Positions 13,161 through 24,800 of a stretch of 64,000 nucleotides of DNA are shown piece by piece. Numbering within the stretch: position 1 is the stretch's first letter; each line of letters starts with the position of its first letter. The notes under the pieces are model-generated. The model saw only the letters and a program-made list of their open reading frames with translations, was not told the origin of the DNA and did no database searches. Origin of the DNA: Paracyclopina nana (taxonomy: Eukaryota; Arthropoda; Copepoda; Cyclopoida; Cyclopettidae); NCBI GenBank assembly GCA_019096065.1, contig JAGUCH010000001.1:124001-188000 (forward strand). Direction: 5' to 3'. Made by a program: the position numbers and the translations under genes.

Positions 13161-13564
13161 CGGTTTTGCGACTCACACTTAACCTCGAGCCATTTTCAAC
13201 AGCTGTACATAACTATACACTACTATGAGGTCTGTGCATATATAGGCAAATGTTCCTTTTTATATAGCACAAAAGCTATATATTGTAACTGTTTGTGTGC
13301 CTCAAACAATAGTTTCAGCACTGCTCTCAGGCTTTTTAGTTGACCTCCAACAAAACATCAATATTGTATTGCTGAAACTTTTGTCTGTTCTTTGATTTAT
13401 TTAGAGCCACTCAGATATACACATAAAGTTGAGAATGTCAGGGCTTTTCCCATCAGCATTGTTCATTTTTCATTTCTCAAAACTGTGTGTGAGTGTATAT
13501 AGCTGAGTGGTTCCTCTTAACCAGTCCACTGAACCGAGCTGTTCTTTTTAGGGCTTCGAGAGAG

Positions 13565-13931
13565 GCACAGGATCCACACCTCCTGGAGGAAAGAGCACAA
13601 GGCCTTTGTCACCCTTGGCATTGTGATGGGGGCTTTTCTGATCTGTTGGCTGCCCTTTTTCACCTGGTACCTGACAGTGACCATTTGTGGAGACACCTAT
13701 TGCCCTTGCCCAGATGTTGTGGTCTCCATCCTCTTCTGGATTGGCTACTTCAACTCCACACTCAACCCACTCATTTATGTCATGACCAACAGAGACTTTA
13801 AGGATGCCTTCACTGACATCCTCAGGAGGATCTTTTGCTTCTGCTGCCCCAATAAGGGCTGCTCGTGTTGCTGTGAGGCATCGAATGGTGGCCCCGATGC
13901 CATGGCAAACTCCAACCTCGACTATGTTTAA
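13565..13931 (+). CDS. Octopamine-beta-like GPCR, terminal exon (TM6-TM7, C-tail)
   Basis: This exon encodes the end of a rhodopsin-class amine receptor that senses an extracellular amine and signals through G proteins at the plasma membrane. A basic lead-in (RKEHKAFVTLG) is followed by TM6 with the CWLPFF motif, a short extracellular loop with CGDTYCPCPD, TM7 with FWIGYFNSTLNPLIYV (the NPxxY motif), then NRDFKDAF of helix 8. A very cysteine-rich tail (FCFCCPNKGCSCCC), probably palmitoylated, ends with a stop at 13929-13931. The PCPDVVVSILFWIGYFNSTLNPLIY block is typical of arthropod and other protostome octopamine-beta receptors; dopamine and 5-HT receptors differ there. TM1-TM5 are not found in the window. 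The exon may instead start at 13552, after TTTTTAG, if it is spliced to a different upstream exon. Confidence 0.85.
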
Positions 13932-13954
13932 GCGACATTCTTGTTCCATCCTGA

Positions 13955-14100
13955 TGCGAACAGAGGTTATCCGGATTGCAGCCAAGTCTGACTTGTCTAA
14001 CTCAGAAGATCTTTGCTTTACCTGGAGTGCGAACAAGGATTGGAAGAATTACTATTTATTTCAATGAACGCTTGCTTTAAACGTTGTTCAACAACTCAAT
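13955..14100. repeat. Inverted, diverged copy of the 12510-13160 repeat
   Basis: The reverse complement of about 13955-14100 matches the two upstream direct copies. Shared words include CAATCCTTGTTCGC, GACAAGTCAGACTTGGCTGC and CCGGATAAC. It begins about 25 nt after the receptor stop codon, so it probably lies in the 3' UTR. Confidence 0.65.
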
Positions 14101-15498
14101 GTTGCAATGACCCCCAACTCTTCTGTGATATGTACCTAACTTGTTTTTACTTTTGCTTCAAACATCAAACTGCTTCCACTTCATTAGCCCCTCATTTGCA
14201 AAATATCACCACCCCCACAGCAAAGAAAAGTACTATGACAGTACCAAATAGTAAAATCCACTGTACTCTATGTAGTGACAGCAAAAATATGTGATCACAG
14301 ACAACAATAATATGAAGAATAATGATGATGCCTTGGTATACTATAGAAATATTATGTGGAAATTAATGTGTCAGCTAATTATTACCATGTAGTGAAATGG
14401 AAACAAAGAGATGCATCCATGACTTTTTATTCATCTTGAAGTGATTTTCATCTAGGTTTAACTGTACTTTTGATAGGTCACATTCACCAAGTCTTAAGAT
14501 CTTTGAAAAAAGCAGAAGAAAGCTTGATGAATGTAATCGTCCAAATTGCATAGTCATCTCTAAACACTCTGCAGTAAATATAAAGTAGGGCGGATTTTTT
14601 TGGCGAAAACCATTGAAGCTTTTCCATTCAGCAACCTTCACTTAATAGCCGTGAGTCGCAGTGAGTTCAGCTGCATTCGCATGCAAACCCGCTAACATAA
14701 AACCAGTCAAACCAGTAGCGAAAACAACGGATCTGTAAAAGCTCAATCGCATTTGCTTAAAAGGGAATGTGATTTCTTGATGTACGCTTCTTTGCTGCAA
14801 ATTATTTCAGCCTTTTTTGGGCATTCTTTGACGAATACTATTAGTTTCATGCAAGAAACTCGGCCACGTTTAAGCTCAACTTTGGACCGAAGTTGCCTCA
14901 AAAAAGTCGGCTCGTCTTGAAAAAGCTCCAACCTTCATCTAGCATATGCTCGTAATGTTCAGCTGTTTCTCGAGTCTGCCATTCTTTTCAAAAGAGTTTT
15001 TAGTCATCTCCCCATGTTAAAATTGCATTGCATACAAGTGAATGCAACAAGGATTCCAACTTGAAGGCTAATTTCATGATTGGCTTATCAACTTTTAGTT
15101 ACGTAATCAGCTTATGTTGGGGATCTACCAAATTGAAGGTTTTGTGGCTGACCACAAGCAATATTGCGTTTCTATCAAAGAAAAACCAATAATAATCCTT
15201 ACTTTTTGGCTCTTTTTTGGATTAGCTTATATCTCTTGAATAATTAGAGCTAGAATTCTTAATAATAGAGGCTTCATGCATGGACACTTTGGCTTATTAA
15301 AAGTGGGCCTTTTGCACAAGGAAAACTTAAGTAATAATAATGTGCATCATCATCATCATCTCTGGCACCAAAAAGTGCATCCATTTCAACTGTAGCCCTG
15401 AAATGAAGTCAGCTTTGAAATGGAGCATTCAACTTCACCTATTCCATTTATTGCACTTCCTGAAAATTGTTGTTTTTGGTGCTGTGAAAATTTTTTTT
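14101..15498. other. Gene-free stretch
   Basis: Intergenic DNA between the receptor (+) and the mosaic gene (-). I see no exon, RNA gene or strong repeat beyond an ATC-triplet patch near 15345-15360. Confidence 0.45.
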
Positions 15499-15690
15499 AG
15501 CAAAATTTACTCACCTTTCTTGACCACTTAGATGCTTATGAACTCTTTTTGGCTATTGTATCACTGAAAAAAACTACATTTGGTGTAAGATGTCTTCAAC
15601 AAAATTTAATCACCTTTTTGGACCACTTAGATACTTGGACATTCATATAAAAAATTTTATGAACTCTTGTTGGCTATTGGATCACTTGAT
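15499..15690. repeat. Imperfect tandem duplication
   Basis: The segment at 15500-15568 recurs at 15599-15690 (CACCTTT..TGGACCACTTAGAT, then TGAACTCTT.TTGGCTATTG), the second copy carrying about 23 extra nt. The second copy overlaps the possible stop codon of the last TSP1-like exon. Confidence 0.55.
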
Positions 15691-15825
15691 TCAGTATTTT
15701 GATGATACCTGATTCATTATAGCAACTGACATTGTTGTTACAATACCTGTATCGCCTTTGTAAGCCTCCCCCGCAACTTTTTGAACATGGCCCCCAGGGC
15801 CCAAATCCTGACCAACCTCCATCAA
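15674..15825 (-). CDS. Terminal TSP1-like exon
   Basis: The acceptor (TTTTTTAG at 15826-15833) is followed by a frame reading DGGWSGFGPWGPCSKSCGGG, then RRYRYCNN, a good TSP1 start. The usual NPxPxxGGxxC second half is missing; the frame runs into NVSCYNES and stops at 15674-15676. A donor after 15709 (phase 1) is an alternative end. Truncated module or true C-terminus cannot be decided here. Confidence 0.5.
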
Positions 15826-18800
15826 CTAAAAAGGTTGAAAATGCCTAAAATCACTTGGCTTGACTGGTCCGAAAGAAAAATTGTACTTGGACAATTCCTT
15901 GGCCCAGATAGAGCAACATCTGAATCAGTTGTAAAATTTGTGAACTTGAATAGGCTACAGGTTGCTGAGTCTTGCTCTGAGCTCAATTTCAATGTGAACA
16001 GTTCACATTGCTCTTCAGACAAGCACTTGTCCCAACATTTCAGCACTTGAGTTGGTGAAAAGGACTTGAATTGGGCAATAGGTTCTGCCTCATACTCTAT
16101 GGTCTTGAGGCAAACTCCTGATATGTGCAAAAGGTCTTAAGGCTTTAAATTGACATAAGGAATGACACACACAAACCTGTGGGACATGGGTTGCAAAAGT
16201 CATAGCTTATGTTTGAGCCCTGGCACATGCTTCCATTGAAAGAAGGAGCAGGATTGGTGCAAAATCTGACCCTGGTTGCAACACAAGACTCTGAACAATT
16301 TCCATCCATAGGGCTCAAAGTCACTCCAACCTCCACTAACTGAAAAATTTATAGATCCCAGTGCTAGAAAACTTCTTGTTTGGGCCAATAGACATTAGCA
16401 TCATAACAAAGACATCCCATCTACAGACATTTTTAAAGAAACACTTGGGAGTTGAACTCAAAATCGAGTTTCATTTTTAAGTATCAAGCCAGTATTTTTA
16501 GGGCGAGTAATTGTCTTAGATTGTTAATTTTATTTTGCTTAAGCTTAGCAATTTGATTTAAGTATCATTTGATTATTATAGATTTTCAATAACTCTTATT
16601 TTGTGTCATGAATGAATTATTTAAAAAGTGGGTCTTCACTTCGAACTATTACTCGAGTTGCAAAAAGACAGACATTCAGTTATTTACTAGAGCAGTGTCA
16701 GCTGAAAATCCTATGTGTTGCCCTTAAAGGCCGCTAGGATCGCCCTTCACCAATGTTATTGTTCTGATGCTAATGAGAATTACCTTTGGGACAAGTGTCA
16801 AAAGACACATTCAAGGTTTTCCCATGCTTAGGACAATCCTTGCCTCCATACTTTGGTTCCGGATTGTTACAGTACCTAACTTTGAAGCGCTTCCAAGATC
16901 TTGAACTAGAATCATAAGCGCAATTGTCCAAGTTTGCAACATGCCAATTGGACCATCCTCCATCAACTGAAAGAGTCTTAGTCAAAGTCAAGACTAGAAA
17001 AAGCATAGGTTATAAGACTTTACTTGGTAACACTCCCATGTTCAGCGCACAAAAATGCTCAAATTGACATAGATATCAAATAAAAAAACACAAAAAGTCT
17101 GAGCAGGGCACATAAAATCACAATTATTCTTTCCCAACCACCACCCATCACCACCCAAAATGATTTTGGATTTGGTCTTTTTTTCTGATCACCACCCATC
17201 ACCACCCAAACTGATTTTGGATTTGGTCTTTTTTTCTGATCACCACCCATCACCACCCAAATATGAATTTCGTTTTGCCTCTTTTTTCCCAATCACCACC
17301 CATCACCACCCAAACTGATTTTGTATTTGGTCTTTTTTTTCTAATCACCACCCATCACCACCCAAATATGATTTTGGATTTGGTCTTTTTTTCAGATCAC
17401 CACCCAAATTTGAATTTCGTTTTGCCTCTTTTTTCCCAATCACCACCCATCACCACCCAAACTGATTTTGTATTTGGTCTTTTTTTTCTAATCACCACCC
17501 ATCACCACCCAAATATGATTTTGGATTTGGTCTTTTTTTCAGATCACCACCCAAATTTGAATTTCGTTTTGCCTCTTTTTTCCCAATCACCACCCATCAC
17601 CACCCAAACTGATTTTGGATTTGGTCTTTTTTTCTGATCACCACCCATCACCACCCAAAATGATTTTGGATTTGGTCTTTTTTTTCTGATCACCACCCAT
17701 CACCACCCAAACTGATTTTGGATTTGGTCTTTTTTTTCTGATCACCACCCATCACCACCCAAATTTGAATTTTGTTTTGCCTCTTTTTTCCCAATCACCA
17801 CCCATCACCACCCAAATTTGAATTTCGTTTTGCCTCTTTTTTCCCAATCACCACCCATCACCACCCAAACTGATTTTGGATTTGGTCTTTTTTTCTGATC
17901 ACCACCCATCACCACCCAAACTGATTTTGGATTTGGTCTTTTTTTTCTGATCACCACCCATCACCATCCAAATTTGAATTTCGTTTTGCCTCTTTTTTCC
18001 CAATCACCACCCATCACCACCCAAACTAATTTTGGATTTGGTCTTTTTTTCTGATCACCACCCATCACCACCCAAAATGATTTTGGATTTGGTCTTTTTT
18101 TTCTGATCACCACCCATCACCACCCAAACTGATTTTGGATTTGGTCTTTTTTTCTGATCACCACCCATCACCACCCAAATATGATTTTGGATTAGGTCTT
18201 TTTTTTCTGATCACCACCCATCACCACCCAAATTTGAATTTCATTTTGCCTCTTTTTTCCCAATCACCACCCATCACCACCCAAAATATGACTCAAAATA
18301 TGAGATTTTTGACTCATTTTGAGTTTGAAAGTTTGCAAAAGTAAAGCATTTCGCGATGCGCAAAATTTGGCTCTCGCATAGTCAAAAATGAGTCAAAGTT
18401 TGACTTTGCTTCACATTTAGGGTCCAGATGCCTCAAATTATCAGCCACTACTGACATTTCGACTCAAAATTGACTAGTCCAGAATTTTGCATTTTCTCAA
18501 TAGTTTATAAGTAGCGTTAAGGGATGCGTAAGTTTTTATTTCTCTCATAGTCAAAAATAAGTCAAAGCTTGACTTTGCCTCACATTTAGGGTCCAGATGC
18601 CTCAAATTATCAGCCACTACTGACATTTTGACTCAAAATTGACTAGTCCAGAATTTTGCATTTTCTTAGTAGTTTATTAGCAGCATTACGCGATGCGCAA
18701 GTTTTGGCTCTCGCATAGTCAAAAATAAGTCAAAGCTTGACTTTGCCTCACATGTAGGGTCCAGATGCCTCAAATTATCAGCCACTACTGACATTTTGAC

Positions 18801-21800
18801 TCAAAATTGACTAGTCCAGAATTTTGCATTTTCTTAGTAGTTTATTAGCAGCATTACGCGATGCGCAAGTTTTGGCTCTCGCATAGTCAAAAATGAGTCA
18901 AAGCTTGACTTTGCCTCACATTTAGGGTCCAGATGCCTCAAATTATCAGCCACTACTGACATTTTGACTCAAAATTGACTAGTCCAGAATTTTGCATTTT
19001 CTTAGTAGTTTATTAGCAGCATTACGCGATGCGCAAGTTTTGGCTCTCGCATAGTTAAAGCTTGACTTTGCCTCACATGTAGGGTCCAGATGCCTCAAAT
19101 TATCAGCCACTACTGACATTTTGACTCAAAATTGACTAGTCCAGAATTTTGCATTTTCTTAGTAGTTTATTAGCAGCATTACGCGATGCGCAAGTTTTGG
19201 CTCTCGCATAGTCAAAAATAAGTCAAAGCTTGACTTTGCCTCACATGTAGGTTCCAGATGCCTCAAATTATCAGCCACTACTGACATTTCGACTCAAAAT
19301 TGACTAGTCCAGAATTTTGCATTTTCTTAGTAGTTTATTAGCAGCATTACGCGATGCGCAAGTTTTGGCTCTCGCATAGTCAAAAATGAGTCAAAGCTTG
19401 ACTTTGCCTCACATTTAGGGTCCAGATGCCTCAAATTATCAGCCACTACTGACATTTTGACTCAAAATTGACTAGTCCAGAATTTTGCATTTTCTTAGTA
19501 GTTTATTAGCAGCATTACGCGATGCGCAAGTTTTGGCTCTCGCATAGTCAAAAATGAGTCAAAGCTTGACTTTGCCTCACATTTAGGGTCCAGATGCCTC
19601 AAATTATCAGCCACTACTGACATTTTGACTCAAAATTGACTAGTCCAGAATTTTGCATTTTCTTAGTAGCTTATTAGCAGCATTACGCGATGCGCAAGTT
19701 TTGGCTCTCGCATAGTCAAAAATAAGTCAAAGCTTGACTTTGCCTCACATGTAGGGTCCAGATGCCTCAAATTATCAGCCACTACTGACATTTTGACTCA
19801 AAATTGACTAGTCCAGAATTTTGCATTTTCTTAGTAGTTTATTAGCAGCATTACGCGATGCGCAAGTTTTGGCTCTCGCATAGTCAAAAATAAGTCAAAG
19901 CTTGACTTTGCCTCACATTTAGGGTCCAGATGCCTCAAATTATCAGCCACTACTGACATTTTGACTCAAAATTGACTAGTCCAGAATTTTGCATTTTCTT
20001 AGTAGTTTATTAGCAGCATTACGCGATGCGCAAGTTTTGGCTCTCGCATAGTCAAAAATGAGTCAAAGCTTGACTTTGCCTCACATTTAGGGTCCAGATG
20101 CCTCAAATTATCAGCCACTACTGACATTTTGACTCAAAATTGACTAGTCCAGAATTTTGCATTTTCTTAGTAGTTTATTAGCAGCATTACGCGATGCGCA
20201 AGTTTTGGCTCTCGCATAGTCAAAAATGAGTCAAAGCTTGACTTTGCCTCACATTTAGGGTCCAGATGCCTCAAATTATCAGCCACTACTGACATTTTGA
20301 CTCAAAATTGACTAGTCCAGAATTTTGCATTTTCTTAGTAGTTTATTAGCAGCATTACGCGATGCGCAAGTTTTGGCTCTCGCATAGTTAAAGCTTGACT
20401 TTGCCTCACATGTAGGGTCCAGATGCCTCAAATTATCAGCCACTACTGACATTTTGACTCAAAATTGACTAGTCCAGAATTTTGCATTTTCTTAGTAGTT
20501 TATTAGCAGCATTACGCGATGCGCAAGTTTTGGCTCTCGCATAGTCAAAAATAAGTCAAAGCTTGACTTTGCCTCACATGTAGGGTCCAGATGCCTCAAA
20601 TTATCAGCCACTACTGACATTTTGACTCAAAATTGACTAGTCCAGAATTTTGCATTTTCTTAGTAGTTTATTAGCAGCATTACGCGATGCGCAAGTTTTG
20701 GCTCTCGCATAGTTAAAGCTTGACTTTGCCTCACATGTAGGGTCCAGATGCCTCAAATTATCAGCCACTACTGACATTTTGACTCAAAATTGACTAGTCC
20801 AGAATTTTGCATTTTCTTAGTAGTTTATTAGCAGCATTACGCGATGCGCAAGTTTTGGCTCTCGCATAGTTAAAGCTTGACTTTGCCTCACATGTAGGGT
20901 CCAGATGCCTCAAATTATCAGCCACTACTGACATTTTGACTCAAAATTGACTAGTCCAGAATTTTGCATTTTCTTAGTAGTTTATTAGCAGCATTACGCG
21001 ATGCGCAAGTTTTGGCTCTCGCATAGTCAAAAATAAGTCAAAGCTTGACTTTGCCTCACATGTAGGGTCCAGATGCCTCAAATTATCAGCCACTACTGAC
21101 ATTTTGACTCAAAATTGACTAGTCCAGAATTTTGCATTTTCTTAGTAGTTTATTAGCAGCATTACGCGATGCGCAAGTTTTGGCTCTCGCATAGTCAAAA
21201 ATGAGTCAAAGCTTGACTTTGCCTCACATTTAGGGTCCAGATGCCTCAAATTATCAGCCACTACTGACATTTTGACTCAAAATTGACTAGTCCAGAATTT
21301 TGCATTTTCTTAGTAGTTTATTAGCAGCATTACGCGATGCGCAAGTTTTGGCTCTCGCATAGTTAAAGCTTGACTTTGCCTCACATGTAGGGTCCAGATG
21401 CCTCAAATTATCAGCCACTACTGACATTTTGACTCAAAATTGACTAGTCCAGAATTTTGCATTTTCTTAGTAGTTTATTAGCAGCATTACGCGATGCGCA
21501 AGTTTTGGCTCTCGCATAGTCAAAAATAAGTCAAAGCTTGACTTTGCCTCACATGTAGGTTCCAGATGCCTCAAATTATCAGCCACTACTGACATTTTGA
21601 CTCAAAATTGACTAGTCCAGAATTTTGCATTTTCTTAGTAGTTTATTAGCAGCATTACGCGATGCGCAAGTTTTGGCTCTCGCATAGTCAAAAATGAGTC
21701 AAAGCTTGACTTTGCCTCACATTTAGGGTCCAGATGCCTCAAATTATCAGCCACTACTGACATTTTGACTCAAAATTGACTAGTCCAGAATTTTGCATTT

Positions 21801-24800
21801 TCTTAGTAGTTTATTAGCAGCATTACGCGATGCGCAAGTTTTGGCTCTCGCATAGTCAAAAATGAGTCAAAGCTTGACTTTGCCTCACATTTAGGGTCCA
21901 GATGCCTCAAATTATCAGCCACTACTGACATTTTGACTCAAAATTGACTAGTCCAGAATTTTGCATTTTCTTAGTAGCTTATTAGCAGCATTACGCGATG
22001 CGCAAGTTTTGGCTCTCGCATAGTCAAAAATAAGTCAAAGCTTGACTTTGCCTCACATGTAGGGTCCAGATGCCTCAAATTATCAGCCACTACTGACATT
22101 TTGACTCAAAATTGACTATTTTCTTAGTAGTTTATTAGCAGCATTACGCGATGCGCAAGTTTTGGCTCTCGCATAGTCAAAAATGAGTCAAAGCTTGACT
22201 TTGCCTCACATTTAGGGTCCAGATGCCTCAAATTATCAGCCACTACTGACATTTTGACTCAAAATTGACTAGTCCAGAATTTTGCATTTTCTTAGTAGCT
22301 TATTAGCAGCATTACGCGATGCGCAAGTTTTGGCTCTCGCATAGTCAAAAATAAGTCAAAGCTTGACTTTGCCTCACATGTAGGGTCCAGATGCCTCAAA
22401 TTATCAGCCACTACTGACATTTTGACTCAAAATTGACTATTTTCTTAGTAGTTTATTAGCAGCATTACGCGATGCGCAAGTTTTGGCTCTCGCATAGTCA
22501 AAAATGAGTCAAAGCTTGACTTTGCCTCACATTTAGGGTCCAGATGCCTCAAATTATCAGCCACTACTGACATTTTGACTCAAAATTGACTAGTCCAGAA
22601 TTTTGCATTTTCTTAGTAGTTTATTAGCAGCATTACGCGATGCGCAAGTTTTGGCTCTTGCATAGTCAAAAATAAGTCAAAGCTTGACTTTGCCTCACAT
22701 TTAGGGTCCAGATGCCTCAAATTATCAGCCACTACTGACATTTTGACTCAAAATTGACTAGTCCAGAATTTTGCATTTTCTCAATAGTTTATTAGTAGCG
22801 TTACGGGATGCGTAAGTTTTTATTTCTCTCATAGTCAAAAATAAGTCAAAGCTTGACTTTGCCTCACATTTAGGGTCCAGATGCCTCAAATTATCAGCCA
22901 CTACTGACATTTTGACTCAAAATTGACTAGTCCAGAATTTTGCATTTTCTTAGTAGTTTATTAGCAGCATTACGCGATGCGCAAGTTTTGGCTCTTGCAT
23001 AGTCAAAAATAAGTCAAAGCTTGACTTTGCCTCACATTTAGGGTCCAAATGCCTCAAATTATCAGCCACTACTGACATTTTGACTCAAAATTGACTAGTC
23101 CAGAATTTTGCATTTTCTCAATAGTTTATTAGTAGCGTTACGGGATGCGTAAGTTTTTATTTCTCTCATAGTCAAAAATAAGTCAAAGCTTGACTTTGCC
23201 TCACATTTAGGGTCCAGATGCCTCAAATTATCAGCCACTACTGACATTTTGACTCAAAATTGACTAGTCCAGAATTTTGCATTTTCTTAGTAGTTTATTA
23301 GCAGCGTTACGCGATGCGCAAGTTTTGGCTCTCGCATAGTCAAAAATAAGTCAAAGCTTGACTTTGCCTCACATTTAGGGTCCAGATGCCTCAAATTATC
23401 AGCCACTACTGACATTTTGACTCAAAATTGACTAGTCCAGAATTTTGCATTTTCTCAATAGTTTATTACTAGCGTTACGGGATGCGTAAGTTTTTATTTC
23501 TCTCATAGTCAAAAATAAGTCAAAGCGTGACTTTGCCTCACATTTAGAGTCCAAATGCCTCAAATTATCATTTTGTCTCAAAATTGACAAGTCCAGAATT
23601 TTGCATTTTCTCAATAGTTTTTATTTCTAGCATAGTCAAAAATGAGTCAAAGCTTGACTTTGCCTCACATTTAGGGTCCAGATGCCTCAAATTATCAGCC
23701 ACTATTGACATTTTGACTCAAAATTGACCTTATCAAGAATTTCGTATTTTCTAAGTAGTTTATTAGCAGCATTACGCAATGCGCAAGTTATGGCTCTCGC
23801 ATAGTCAAAAATGAGTCAAAGCTTGACTTCGCCTCACATTTAGGGTCCAAATGCCTCAAATTATCAGCCATTATAGACATTTTGACTCAAAATTGACCTT
23901 ATCCATAATTTCGTATTTTCTTAGAAGTTTACTAGCAGCACTATGAGATAAATACATAGCATCTAGCGATGCGCAAGTTTTCACTCTTGCGAACTCAAAA
24001 TGAGTCAGAAGTTTCACTTCTCCTCAAGTTTTTAGTCAAGTTGACTCACACTATCAGCGGCAACCAACACTTTGACTCAAAATTGACTTTTGTCAAGAAA
24101 TTCAATTTTTTTCAGCAATTAATTGGTAGTATAATGTGATGCCCAAGTTTTAGCTCTTGCTAGCTCAAAATCAAAAAAAGGTTGACTTTGCCTCAAATTT
24201 TGAGTCAAGTTGACTCACACTAACAGCTGCAACTGACATTTTGACTTAAAATTCAAGAGTTCTTAAATAAAACTGACTTTGAGCTAGCAAGCTGTGCTCA
24301 TTCTGGTTATAGTTGTTAGGATCTTGGAAAGTCCAGGTCCATCAGTCTCCCAGTGCAAAATCTGACATAAACTAGAATATTTTTAGCAACAACTTTTCGG
24401 TCAAGGAGCAAAACTAGCGTAGCGTACATGATTAATATACTGTTCATCTACCATTCCTTAAAGAATGCATTGTGACAAATCCATGCATACAACTCTACGC
24501 AGCTAATTTATGTACTGAGAACTCTTTGGCGCAAAGGAATTTTGAGTTCCGATTCCTTAAGGAGTTTGTAGATGAAGAGAGCATATTTGCCTGAGCAAAA
24601 TTGTATTTTTGACAACGTCTTACAAAGTTTTGCATTTTTTCACCATGTTTTAACTAATTTTGAATTTGTCATAGTGCTAACTTTAGCATCGTCTGGGTGG
24701 TGATGGGTGGTGATTGGGAAAAAAGAGGTAAAATGAAATTCAAATTTGGGTGGTGATCAGAAAAAAAAGACCAAATCCAAAATCATATTTGGGTGGTGAT

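Noticed and set aside
13548-14036. 162-codon minus-strand frame opposite the receptor exon
   Set aside because: It is the antisense shadow of a clear TM6-TM7 exon and has no domain of its own.
17059-18344. Long open frames with HHHPN, FFSDHHPSPPK-like repeats, and their mirror frames at 24740-28245
   Set aside because: They follow the minisatellite period in both arms and on both strands, have no independent start or family, and are by-products of tandem repetition.
18289-24250. Regularly spaced repeats as a possible CRISPR array
   Set aside because: The whole 168-bp monomer is repeated without unique spacers, and the genome is animal.
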